A DNA stretch of 64,000 nucleotides from Homarus americanus. Its lineage: Eukaryota > Arthropoda > Malacostraca > Decapoda > Nephropidae. Below are positions 42,601 through 53,240 of the stretch, one piece after another. The stretch is taken from contig NW_024738608.1 in NCBI RefSeq assembly GCF_018991925.1, forward strand, positions 1,790,187-1,854,186, given 5' to 3'. Both the position numbers and the translations under genes were made by a program. The number at the start of each line of letters is the position of its first letter. Position 1 is the first letter of the stretch. The notes under the pieces are model-generated. The model saw only the letters and a program-made list of their open reading frames with translations. It was not told the DNA's origin and ran no database searches.

Positions 42601-43576
42601 TACCCTTCCCTGGTCCTGCCTTACCCCTTGTCCTGAGAAACCAATTTTACTCCCCAGGAACTGCTTGTTTTTTGACTCCCACTTACCCTGACCTCTCTCT
42701 ACTGGCTCCAGGGATGCAGACAATATCCTTAACCCCCGCGCGAACAAGTGTAACACCGTCACGACTGTACAGGTAGTCGTTGCCATAGAATTGTTGCCAG
42801 TTATCAATGAACGCCCAACCATTGCTTGCATAATGTTTTTCCAGTCGGCAAATTATAGCAATTGCCCTGGACAGCCATTCACCGCCAACTCTTCCTCTAG
42901 GCAAGACACCACATACTATCGGGATCCCTCCTCTATCCCTAGCCTATACCTCTTGAAAAAGTTCCTCACTCCTAACCTATCCTATGTCGTTACCACCTAC
43001 ACTAAGACACACTACTGGCTTGGTACCCTCCCCTGATAAAACCCTATTTATCCTCTCGGCTACATGCCCTATCCCAGCCCCAGGAAAACACACCCTAGTC
43101 CTATGTTTCCTATCTCTTGCACAAAAAGTCCTATCTAAGAACCTCACCTGGCTGTCCCCAACTACGACGACCTTACCACTAAGCAGGGTTTGAACAACTG
43201 CCCTTTTCTCTCCTGGCACCACAACGTCCCGTCTCTTCTCTTCCTCGCCAACTTCCTCTTCTCTTCCTCGCCAACTTCCTCTAACACTTGGTAGGGATTA
43301 CTACACTACACACCCTGGTCAGCTTTCCTGAGCCTGACCCTAGTCCCATTGGAGACAACCACTCTCCACGCCTGCTCCTCCTGACCCTCCTTCGCAGGTG
43401 TCCTGCAAGGCATGACACCTACCTGAAGGAGTTCAGTCCTGAGGGCTTCGTTCTCCCCTTATAAAACGTCTGTCTCTCCTCAACTGCTCCGGCTGACTTA
43501 ACAGAGTGGCCAGGGGGTCATCTTTCCTCACACACCGTCCCTCTTCCCCCACAACACGACGATCCACGGTGACCAT
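42600..43576 (-). pseudogene. CR1 ORF1: coiled coil plus SGNH esterase-like domain
   Basis: From the ATG at 43576 the frame begins MVTVDRRVVGEEGRC, shifts, and continues with a heptad-like ENEALRTELLQV and WRVVVSNGTRVRLRK. The esterase part shows block I VVVVGDSQVR (about 43147-43172, nucleophile Ser), block III VGGNDIG (about 42977-42998) and block V DGVTLVRAGV (about 42731-42763). In active SGNH enzymes block V is DxxH; here the His position reads Thr. A 23-base duplication at about 43237-43282 repeats the Glu-rich EEVGEE segment. In CR1 elements this protein binds RNA, and the esterase may act on lipids or protein. This copy is frameshifted at least twice. Confidence 0.75.
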
Positions 43577-43624
43577 TTCCTATGGTCACTAACACGAGCA
43601 CTTAGGGGCATGTCCTTCTCCAAG

Positions 43625-44050
43625 CTAGGTCAGGTAGCACTGAGGAGCTCGTGTTCGGGAACTTCTGTAGAGACTTGAGACGACGGAGGAAGGGAGACAA
43701 AAACTGGAGGATTTGACAATTGCACTTAAGTGTGCTTTCCAATTTAGTTTGTTATCGATAGGGACACCATCCTTGGTGGCACTGCTTGGTGGGTCCACAA
43801 CCTGGAGTGTCTTGGGGCCCGAAGTAATAGAGGGAGGAGGGACAAGGTCAGTGAAGAGGTTGATGTGCATAACCTTGGTCTTGGTATGGTTGATGGTGAC
43901 ATGGTTGTTGGTGGCCCAATTTGGGAGACTGTTCAATGTATTCCGCAGGGCGGTGTAGTTGGTTGCCTTGGGAGACGCCACAAGTGAGTGACAAAGGTGG
44001 AGACAGCCCCTCGGAAACGTAGAGATTGGCGTCGGTAACTAAGGAAGTAA
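43625..44050 (-). pseudogene. 5' part of the host LINE reverse transcriptase
   Basis: On the minus strand this piece encodes VTDANLYVSEG (decayed catalytic block), NTLNSLPNWATNNHVTINHTKTKVMHIN, then VPIDNKLNWKAHLSAIVKSSS and RRLKSL. It breaks off at EHELLSAT near 43630. The continuation (RPKLIYVSFAWFPS) stands at 39795, so the CR1 element inserted between these codons. The clade is of the CR1/L2 type but distinct from the inserted CR1. Confidence 0.75.
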
Positions 44051-44089
44051 CGCTTGGAGGATCACCACAGGAGAAGGTCTCAATACTTT

Positions 44090-44229
44090 CGAGTTAGCCC
44101 GACTACATACCGAGGCGGACAAGCGCCTGCGCCGGAAATACGCACTATATGTAGCCCTCCACACGTGCAACATCTGTGGGCGTCCTTGCCGGTCCCGTTG
44201 TAGGGTCCTAGAACATACACCCCCCATTT
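44090..44229 (+). pseudogene. Possible zinc-finger end of a LINE protein
   Basis: A plus-strand frame gives HTEADKRLRRKYALYVALH followed by CNICGRPCRSRCRVLEH and a stop at 44227-44229. The dense Cys/His cluster resembles the C-terminal finger of some LINE ORF2 proteins, but no catalytic domain adjoins it. Low certainty; it could be a chance frame. Confidence 0.3.
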
Positions 44230-44235
44230 AAACTA

Positions 44236-44277
44236 TACCAGGGTTGATTCTGAGAGACCGCAGAATCAACCCCGGTA
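44236..44277. other. 17-bp stem hairpin
   Basis: TACCAGGGTTGATTCTG (44236-44252) pairs with CAGAATCAACCCCGGTA (44261-44277) across an 8-base loop, with one mismatch. A weaker second hairpin, TTCTGGGtctCCCAGAA, follows near 44305-44321. Strong RNA or DNA secondary structure at the left edge of the next LINE. Confidence 0.8.
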
Positions 44278-44359
44278 CAGTTCCCATAAACTACCCCAGG
44301 GTAGATTCTGGGTCTCCCAGAATATATCCCCCTAGTGGGAACCACCTTATCGTAGTTAG

Positions 44360-45130
44360 GGGGGGGGGGCTTGAAGTCCCTATGATCTGGTGAGGCGTAC
44401 CAGAGGGGGAGTTTCCTCCGTCCCCAGTTTGGGGTCAGGGCTATTCAAGCTGGAGGGGTCACCGGTGAGGGATAAGACCCTGCAGAGGGGGATGGTGCAC
44501 CTGCACCCAACCCTTGGCCTAGTCCATCACAAGCTAGGGAGTAAGGCCCCCGCGTGTTTACCGTGTGTGGCGATCGGTACTACCGGGAGACGGAAGTCCT
44601 GGGGGTTGAGCGATACCACACGCTGCGCCCTGTTAAGTCAATCGGCTAGTCAACAGTGGTTATTGGTTCAAGCGACCACCACTTTGCTGACGTCGCAACA
44701 AGGCCAAGTGGTGAGGTGTGTAAACTTCCTCACTGCCTCTGAGGACAATGTGTCCTCCCTCTGTTGGGCTCCGTAGTGGAGGGGGAGGGGGGGGGGAAGA
44801 GAAAATATTGATATTCAATATAGGAATACCCCAAATTAATCTTTTTCTAGGACTGCTTCAACCCCGACGACTTCCGCGCTTCCTCGACAATGTCCTCTGG
44901 CAATTCCCTCGTCGCCACCCTTAAGCCTTTCCAGGCACCGGGTGGTACTACTGGGACTCATGTCCCCTGCGTGATAAATTTTAGATGAGGCCTAAAGGTT
45001 AAAAACAAATTAGAAATAAGCAGAAGGGGCCCTTCAGGCCCCATGGTCCAGATACTGTCTGGCACGTTTGAGCTAGCAGCATATAAAAAATATTTGGTGA
45101 TCAATTCCTTGATGGCATATCAATAATGGA
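44360..45130 (+). other. Leader of the decayed LINE, no intact ORF
   Basis: The GC-rich part resembles a LINE 5' UTR. G and C homopolymer runs stand at 44361-44370 and 44780-44800. A possible ORF1 start, ATGTCCTCTGGCAATTCCC, is at 44890 and stops after about 30 codons. 44990-45130 is AT-rich. Confidence 0.4.
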
Positions 45131-45132
45131 CC

Positions 45133-45876
45133 TTGATATATTTGAAGTACACCGCATCCTTGTCAGGGTATTCGGCCGCGAGCCTCGTGTCTCCCCTCAA
45201 AAAGGCTGTTAGCCTCCTGGTGGAGGTATCGTCCCCGAAGGAGAGTGCTCGCCTAAAACTGATCGATCAAGTCCTCGGAGCTCAGGTTTCATGTGTCCCT
45301 CACGCGACCCTCAATTGTTCTAAGGAAATCGTTTTCTCCAGTGACCTGATGAGATATTCATAAGATTTTTGTTTTTACAAGATTTAGATCCATATGCTGA
45401 GGTAACAGTAGATCGTATTAAAAAGAAGGTTGATGGTTTCCTTGTTCCAATCCCTACTTTGTTGCTAACATTTGAATGGCTAGTTTTGCCAAAAACAGTC
45501 AAATTGGCCTGGCTCCACCTCCAGGTGAAGCCATACGTGCCCAACCCTAGGCGGTGCTTCCACTACCCGGAATTTGGGCACGTTAGTCGCTAATGTCGCA
45601 ATTTACAGAACGGTCTTCCAAGTGTGTGTGTGTGTGTGTCTTGTGGTAAGTCGGACCATAACGGAAAGAACTGTCCCGGTCTTGTCAAAGGACTGCAACT
45701 GCTACAAGCTCAAGAGGGAGGTGCTCGAGATTCAAAATAAAGAGAAGGTTAGCTTTGCCGAGGCAAAGCGTCGAGCTCTTTCCCGATTTGTGCATCCAGG
45801 AGTATCTTATGCCTCGGTGCTCTTCTCCTTCCTACCCGACGTCTCGCCGTTCCTTTGCTGCGACAAAATGTTGTAA
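45133..45876 (+). pseudogene. LINE ORF1 (gag-like) with CCHC knuckles, decayed
   Basis: The first frame (to 45363) encodes KKAVSLLVEVSSPKESARL and CSKEIVFSSDLMRY, an RRM-like fold common in gag-like ORF1. The second (45369-45593) has RIKKKVDG, LAWLHLQVKPYVP and the knuckle RCFHYPEFGHVSR, where the second Cys reads Tyr and a TAA precedes the final Cys. The third frame has CVSCGKSDHNGKNCPG, a complete CCHC knuckle, directly preceded by a (GT)9 expansion (45619-45637). EIQNKEKVSFAEAKRRAL follows. At least three frame changes. Confidence 0.7.
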
Positions 45877-46700
45877 TTCCCTCTGCTGCTCCTCGTTGGT
45901 CTCCCTCAACTAATTACCAACTCCCCCTCTACTTCCCCCGTGGAGATTTCGGGGGAGCCCGTTTCGGCCGTTTCTGGTGCTTTGTCAAACAAGAAGCGGT
46001 CCATGACTGGGGATGGGGGCTCTCTTGAAGAGACTCTTGCTCCTAAGGTGCGACCTTCGGGACCCTCTGGTGGATCTCGGAAAGCCACCCAGGCTGTCGG
46101 CCACGGCCGTCACCCCCCCTTCCCCCAGTGACACTGGCTATCGCTCTGCCGAATGCTTCTGGGACCGCTCCCTTGGAGGTTCGACTTCCCCGGGATCTAA
46201 TAGTTTGCTCTCGGCTCCCCACTACCAGGATCAACAAATTACGCGGCCAAGTCATCGGTGGTGAGGCAGAGCAAGAATATAGTGAGCATTGAGAAGCTCC
46301 CGTCTAAGGGCACTTCTAAGCCCCATAAATAATAACAATGTTCGATCTCCTTCAGTGGAATCTCTGTAGATGACGGGCAATCTGGGAGTAAACCCAACTG
46401 CTCCTGCGCAGGTTCCGGCTGGTCTGTGCCTGTGTGCAGGAGACCATGGTTGGTTTGTACTCCCATCCCCCTCGTAGGGTTACTCTGCTTTTTACTCAAC
46501 CCATGATCCGGCACAGGGCCATCATGGGGGAGTATCTATTTTTATAGTTACTTCTCGGGGTATCCCTTTTAACCTTTTAGCATTACCTCTCCCTTGAGTG
46601 TAGTTGTTGTTCAGCTCCACCTGCAGCACGCATATACTTTGTGTTCCCTCTAACTTCCGTCTAACTCACCGGTTGACAGAGAGGATTTTCTGTCTGGTCC
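45877..46700 (+). other. ORF1 tail and ORF1/ORF2 spacer of the decayed LINE
   Basis: Ser/Pro/Gly-rich codon usage continues to about 46260 (SGEPVSAVSGALSNKKR). After that, scattered endonuclease-like words can be guessed, but no block is certain. Confidence 0.4.
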
Positions 46701-47295
46701 ATCTATTTCCACCCCCATATTAAATGCTTGGTGATTTTAATGTTCAGCTTAGTTGCTTCCATGATTGATAACCGGGATCTTGGTACTCTAAATGCCGGTG
46801 ACCACACACATTACCATGTTCAGACAGACGCGACCTCTGTAATTCATCCCTTGTTAATTTCTCCCGACGCCCTTCTCGACTTCACGTGGAGGGTTACGGG
46901 AGATCTCTGCGGGATTGACTATTATCCCGTCCTCCTGTCTTCCCCTGACATCCCCATCACCACGTGTCCCTCGCTGGCAAATGGACAGGGCTGACTTGGT
47001 AGTCTCGGGAGTGCAGGTAGGCTGTGATTGAACGTCGTCGGGCTTATGGTCGGTACCATTGGCACACGTCTGACTTTTGTCGTAGAGAATACAAGAGAGC
47101 GAGACCCAAGACCCGTCGGGTCCTTAAATATGCCCGTCGTAAGCCTTTTGCTTCTTCCGTGTTGTCGCTCAACGCTAGGACGCCCATGTCGCTGGTTTGG
47201 AAGCGGGTCCATAAGATAGCAGGGAAGCTCACTCCAAGCCCTCCTCCGGTCCTCAAGGTTAATGGGGGTATAATCACTGACAGTGTGGCGTGAGC
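46700..47295 (+). pseudogene. Endonuclease C-terminal part and linker of LINE ORF2
   Basis: MLGDFNVQ starting at 46724 is the GDFN block of apurinic-type endonucleases. After a frame change, DLGTLNAGDHTHYHVQTDAT, a SPDALLDFTW strand and GIDYYPVLL (normally SDHYP) follow. 47024-47293 encodes a basic linker (RREYKRARPKTRRVLKYARR) leading to RT. Catalytic His of the SDH block reads Tyr. Confidence 0.7.
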
Positions 47296-47479
47296 TGGCG
47301 TACTTGCTGGGGCCTTCGCTGGCGTGCTAAGTTGCGCTACAAGGTCTCCGGCGGTGCGTCGCCAGTTCGAGAAGTTCGTTCAGGAGTGTCATCAGCTGGA
47401 CTTTTCGTCCTGTGGGGGTGAGTGTTACAATGTCCTTTATTCCCAAAGGGAACTATAATCCGCTCTCTCCCTGTGTAGT

Positions 47480-48400
47480 GACACTCCCCCGGGCCAGATA
47501 ACATCACATTCGCCATGATCCGTCACCTCATACCGAGTACCTGTCTCTTCTGCTGGGGTTGTTTAACTGGATGTGGAGAGACAGTTTTATTCCCTCCTCT
47601 TGGAAGACTGCAGTCGTCATCCCCTTCCCTCAGCCCTTTAAAGACTCGTCTGTTCCTCTCAATTATCGAGCCATAGCCCGGACTGTTTGCATGTTTAAAC
47701 TATTTATGAGGTTGGTCAATATGCGTCTGGTATGGTATTTGGAGAAGGGTGGGCATATCTCGACTGCCCAGCGTGGTTTTCCTCGGTACCACTCAACGAT
47801 GGATACTCTTGTTCGGTTGGACACTACCATCTGTCGGGCTTTTGCATCTCGACAGCACGTGGTGTCTTCTTCGACATTGAGAAGGCGCATGACACTGCCT
47901 GGCAATACGGGGATACTGCAAGTTTTACATTCCTTCGGCCTCGGAGATCGAATGCCTCATTTTATATGAGCCTTCCTTAATGACCGTACCATCAGGTTGA
48001 GGGTAGGTACTGCCCTCTCTGCCACCCTCTCACAGAATGAGGGTGTTCCTCAGGGCAACGTCCTCAGTGTTTCCCTGTTTGCTTTGTCCATCAATGGTAT
48101 AGCCAGTTTGTGCCCCAGGACGTTTGTACCAATCTGTGCATGATTGACTTTTCCATCCCATATGCCTCTTCCTGTCTACATTAGTTGTGGCCGAACGCCA
48201 CATCCAACTGGCGTTCACCCTTGTTACCCCATGGGTAGACTTCCACGGTTTTCGATTTTCTCCGACTTAGACTGTAGCCATGCACTTTTCCCGGCGCAGG
48301 AGAGCTTAGTGACCCAGATTTGTATATGTATGGTATTGGAGTAGACTAGCATTCTGGGTATGGTCCTAGACCATCGTTTCACATGGTTACCACACTTACT
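47480..48400 (+). pseudogene. Reverse transcriptase of the decayed LINE
   Basis: Blocks seen: a PGPDNITFAMIRHL entry (about 47490), WKTAVVIPFPQPFKD, LNYRAIARTVC, ISTAQRGFPRYHSTMDTLVRL, and EGVPQGNVLSVSLFALSING (about 48040-48100). The catalytic YxDD region at about 48137-48150 reads MIDFS, so the Asp pair is broken. Frame changes occur near 47870 and 47970. Confidence 0.75.
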
Positions 48401-48818
48401 AGAATTAAAGATAGCGTGTCTCCGCCGGATGTCTCTCATCGGTATGCTCTCACGTGTCTCTTGGGGTGCTGTTAGGACCTCTCTCCTTCGACCATAGACT
48501 CTATACTATGCATTGGTTCGTCCTAAACTTGAATATGGCTGTGAGCTGTATTCCTCCGCAACGCCATCTCGTTTGCGTATTTTAGACACCACAATGACAT
48601 TCGCCTGGCTACCGGTGCTTTTAGATCTTCCCCCATCCCCAATTTTCTGTGTAGTGCGGGTGAGCCCCTCTGGACCTCCGACAACAAAAGCTGACTGTAC
48701 GGCTATACCTAGCCCTCCAGGTTTCCGTGCGGGGTATCTCGCCGACGAGTTGGGTCTATTCGTGTTTTTTACTCTACCGATTGTATGCTCGGCTATCCCC
48801 CCTTGGCAACTGCTGTAG

Positions 48819-49330
48819 GTGGAATTTTGCTGTTATTTTTCAGGAGTCAAGGGAGCTTATCTCCCTCACCACGTTCGATCGCTGTTTATGGAGCATGCTG
48901 TTGAGCACGGTAACTATGTTTCATTCTTCACGGATGGGTCAAAAACGGATGCCGGGGCAAGATATTCTGCGGTATCAAGGATATTTTTGTTCTCCACTGC
49001 GTTACTCTTCACTGCCTCAATTTTTACCGGTAAGCCATGTGGAATATTAGCTGCACTTCAGTGCATTTTTTGGTATGATGATCATTTTAAACATTTTACT
49101 ATTTTTAGTGACTCGTGTAGTGCCCTACATGCATTTGAGTTTTTAAACTCGTCTCACTCCCTGGTCGTCAAAATTTTGGAGTGGCTCTTTCTGCCCAAGC
49201 GGCGTGGACGAGTGGTCCTGTTCTGCTGGATAGCTGCTTACGTCGGGGTTGATGACAAGGAGGCGGCCGATGTGGAGGCAAAGTGCGGCGGAGGCTGCAG
49301 GCCAGCCCCAAAGGAGGAGATCCCTCACCC
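48819..49330 (+). pseudogene. RNase H domain of the decayed LINE
   Basis: One open frame carries FFTDGSKTDAGAR (first Asp), GILAALQCIF (Glu position lost), IFSDSCSALHAF (Asp), ILEWLFLPKRRGRVVLFCWI and a GVDDKEAADVEA block (last Asp). It is the best-preserved part of this element. RNase H in a LINE supports I-group affinity. Confidence 0.75.
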
Positions 49331-49860
49331 GAGATCCACCCTTTACTCCGGGGGACAGTCCATCTCTTGTGACAGCACCAGTGGGTCGAGTGTCCCAGTC
49401 CAGGAGACCGGCGGAGTAGGTACCTCTCCTGGTGCCGTGCGTAGGTACCTCTCCTAGTGCTGTGGGGGAGATAGTCCTTAAGCTCTCTGCGGTGCTGGGG
49501 GAGACGTCATGCTGCCGGGGGGTGAAAGTAATATTTTTGAGGGAGGCTGGATTCCTATATCTTTTACAGGTTTATTTATTCTTGTCGTTTCTGTTTGTTC
49601 ATTTATTTCCGGTTTTGTTTTATTTTCCGTTGCTTTAATTATCTCCGGCGCCATTTGTAGGTAGGGTAAATAGGCGGCTACCAAACAGGGAGGTACTACC
49701 GCCTGGGAAGATATTAGAAACATAATGTGTTGTCTAAGGGTAGACATATGCCATCAAGTCCCAGGTTGCTGGTCTGACTTTCTGCCTCATTTACATACAA
49801 TTGCAGGTTGCTGGTCTGACTTTCTGCCTCATTTACATACAATTGCAGGGTCTTAATTGT
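49331..49860 (+). other. 3' region of the decayed LINE with 42-bp direct duplication
   Basis: GGTACCTCTCCTGGTGC/GGTACCTCTCCTAGTGC is repeated near 49421 and 49444. CAGGTTGCTGGTCTGACTTT plus 22 further bases is present twice head-to-tail (49762-49803, 49804-49845). Duplicated terminal units are a known form of LINE 3' end. Confidence 0.6.
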
Positions 49861-49959
49861 TTCTCTTAACATTGACAACACAAAATACATATATTGTTTC
49901 TCACTCTTGATCTTTTATTTTTATTTGTTTATTTCTTTATGTTCTTTATTATTATTAAT

Positions 49960-50066
49960 GCAATGTTATTATTATTATTATTATTACTATTGTTATTTTT
50001 ATTGTTATTGTTGTTATTGTTATTATTTTATTTTTGTAGTTTTTAATTTTACTTATATGAATTATA

Positions 50067-50109
<43 letters not shown>

Positions 50110-50210
50110 GTATTATTGTTATTGTTATTGCTGGTGTTGGTGTTGGTGGTGGTGTTGTTGTTATTATTTTTTTATTTATTTTATTATTTTTTAAAATTTT
50201 ACTTAACTGA

Positions 50211-50269
<59 letters not shown>

Positions 50270-50270
50270 A
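49960..50270. repeat. (ATT)n blocks
   Basis: Three (ATT)n runs (about 49963-50005, 50066-50109, 50212-50268) are separated by diverged copies of TTTTAATTTTACTTATATGAATTA-like sequence, so the whole unit was duplicated. Confidence 0.92.
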
Positions 50271-50312
50271 TTTTGGCCCCCCGGGCCCCGATGTGGGTCA
50301 GTAACCTGTGCC

Positions 50313-51156
<844 letters not shown>

Positions 51157-51225
51157 TGTTCATGGCCTTTATCGCCCTTACTACGGCCTTCGACTCGGTC
51201 AACAAGGAAGCTCTCTCACGGTAAT
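51157..51225 (+). pseudogene. Tiny LINE reverse transcriptase fragment
   Basis: FMAFIALTTAFDSVNKEALSR resembles RT block 4 of LINEs (F.DL.KAFDSVNREALW). Only about 23 codons are present, and both flanks are unrelated. Confidence 0.45.
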
Positions 51226-51426
51226 TATACGTCCGATTAGGCAGTGCGACGTTTTCCGATTGTTAATGTACTTTTATTGTAACAAGATTCTTTTTTGTGT
51301 GGCTGGGGGAAGGGTAGGAGGATAAGAACAAATAAGGAATAATGAGAGGGGATGGTAGAAAGAGGATTATGGGAAGAGGAGGATGATGAGATGATAAGAA
51401 GAGAATGGGTGAGATAGGTAAGAGTA

Positions 51427-51427
<1 letters not shown>

Positions 51428-51467
<40 letters not shown>
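51428..51467. repeat. (CA)n microsatellite
   Basis: About 20 CA units. Confidence 0.96.
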
Positions 51468-51470
<3 letters not shown>

Positions 51471-52080
51471 CTGCAGGATGGTCACTTGATACTGGATTTA
51501 ACTCGACTCATGGGCTCTAAGGGCCCCAATTATCTCAACTAATTAGCAACATTAGGCTTGGATAAATTAATGTGTGTATGACGTTTCTCGATCACTATGG
51601 TAACGCGGTACGAAAGATTGAATGATGGTTAATATTAATAATGGTTTCAAGTTAGTTCGTGGAAGGTGGTCAAGAAGTTCTTAAGCACCTGTATTAATCA
51701 TGACTATATTCTTTATTATTGTAGGTGCACAGGAACTTTTTGATCAACTCGTATAGTATATGCGTGTAACACTATTTATTAAAGGAAGAATTTGCTCTAC
51801 CTTTATCAGCTTATACACGCACCTGTTATGGTAGCAATTAAAGTAGATTTTAATGCTGTGATTGTAATATTATTTTTTGTGTGTGTATTTTGCTGTTTAA
51901 ACAACGACGTTTATAATGCGAATTAATATTAACTACTTTTCTTTTGTAATGAGATGAGTGGTTTTACTCGTGTTGATATTGTAAAGGGATATTTGTCTTT
52001 TGGAGAACTTTATGGTCAAATGAGATTAATATTGCTAATTACATCAGTGTATGATTAAAGTTTGCATATCGAGTGTAACT
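51468..52080. other. AT-rich, no gene recognised
   Basis: No ORF or repeat family seen. Confidence 0.45.
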
Positions 52081-52084
52081 CGTT

Positions 52085-53030
52085 TTAAGACTCGCCCGAC
52101 TCCATGACTCACCTGCTCACAAGGGTAACTCATGCTCCATGACTCTCTGCTCACAAGGGTAACTCGTGCTCCATGACTCTCTGCTCACAAGGGTAACTCA
52201 TGCTCCACGACTCACATGCTCACAAAGGCAACTCATGCTCCAAGACTCACCCGCTCACAAGGGTAACTCATGCTCCAAGACTCGCATGCTCACAAAGGTA
52301 ACTCATGCTCCAAGACTCACCCGCTCACAAGGGTAACTCATGCTGCATGACTCACCCGCTCACAAGGGTAACTCATGCTCCAAGACTCGCAAGCTCACAG
52401 AGGCAACTCATGCTCCAAGACTCACTCGTTCACAAGGGTAACTCATCCTCCATGACTCACCTGCTCATAACGGTAACTCATGCTCCATAACTCACCTACT
52501 CACAACGGTAACTCATTTCCATGACTCACCGACTCACAACGGTAACCCATGCTCCATGATTCACCAGATCACAAGGGTAACTCCTCCTCCATGACTCGCC
52601 TGATCACAAGGGTAACTAATCCTCCATGACTCACCTGATCACAAGGGTAACTCATCCTCCATGACTCACCTGATCACGAGGGTAAATCATCCTCCAAGAC
52701 TCACCTGCTCTCAGGGTTAACTCATCCTCCATGACTCACCTGCTCACAGGGCTAACTCATCCTCCATGACTCTGCTCACAGGGTTAGCTCACCCTCCATG
52801 ACTCTCCTGCTCACAGGGTTAACTCATCCTCCATGACTCACCTGCTCACAGAGCTAACTCATCCTCCATGACTCACCTGCTCACAGAGCTAACTCATCCT
52901 CCCTGACTCGTCTGCTCACAGGGTTAGCTCACCCTCCATGACTCTCCGTCTCACAGGGTTAACTCATCCTCCATGACTCATCTGATCACAAGGGGTACCC
53001 CATGCTCTATGAAACGCCTGCTTACAAAAG
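52085..53030 (+). repeat. 35-bp minisatellite, ~26 copies
   Basis: The unit core is ACTCATGCTCCATGACTCAC followed by CTGCTCACAAGGGTA. The first half has ATGCTCCA units, the second half ATCCTCCA units with GGGTTA/GAGCTA. The word TGACTCA (an AP-1 site consensus) occurs in most units, likely by chance of the unit sequence. A 7-codon-like periodicity gives spurious ORFs. Confidence 0.93.
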
Positions 53031-53240
53031 TCTCATCAACAGCTAATCCCTCCACACCCTCGCCCTCCCCCACCTCACACGTCCACACCTCCGAGCCAAC
53101 TCATCCCCTCTTGAGTGCGTGTGTTGATCTAAATATATACCAGAACTCATGTGTTTACCATTACGCAGCCTACGACACTACCCATATTACCTCGTTATTG
53201 CTAATGCCTGTCTTACTTCATACTGAGTGAAACCACCCGG
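53031..53240. other. No feature recognised
   Basis: C-rich then mixed sequence between the 35-bp array and the LINE fragment. Confidence 0.4.

Larger units (their letters stand above)
39796..43624 (-). mobile_element. Near full-length CR1-like LINE (about 3.8 kb), minus strand
   Basis: On the minus strand the order is: a short leader, ORF1 (ATG at 43574-43576) with coiled coil and an SGNH-type esterase, ORF2 with apurinic-type endonuclease and reverse transcriptase, and a 3' end with two TTCTTATG octamers (39797-39813). This order, the esterase ORF1 and the octamer tail are typical of CR1. The element sits inside another LINE. Frameshifts and loss of several catalytic residues make it inactive. 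A shorter copy is at 4893-6769. Confidence 0.88.
44360..49860 (+). mobile_element. Decayed I-group LINE with gag-like ORF1, EN, RT and RNase H
   Basis: A GC-rich leader (44360-44860) is followed by a gag-like region (45133-45850), endonuclease remnant (46700-46980), RT (47480-48170), RNase H (48819-49320) and a 3' end with a duplicated 42-base unit (49762-49845). It has the same general architecture as the 7779-13992 LINE, but the protein sequence is distinct and far more damaged. Frame changes occur every 100-300 bases. Confidence 0.75.

Noticed and set aside
44236..44330. Hammerhead-type ribozyme
   Set aside because: The catalytic core words CTGATGA and GAAA are missing around the hairpins.
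52085..53030. Array of AP-1 sites (TGACTCA) as an enhancer
   Set aside because: The word is simply part of the 35-bp unit and varies freely between units; no other regulatory context.
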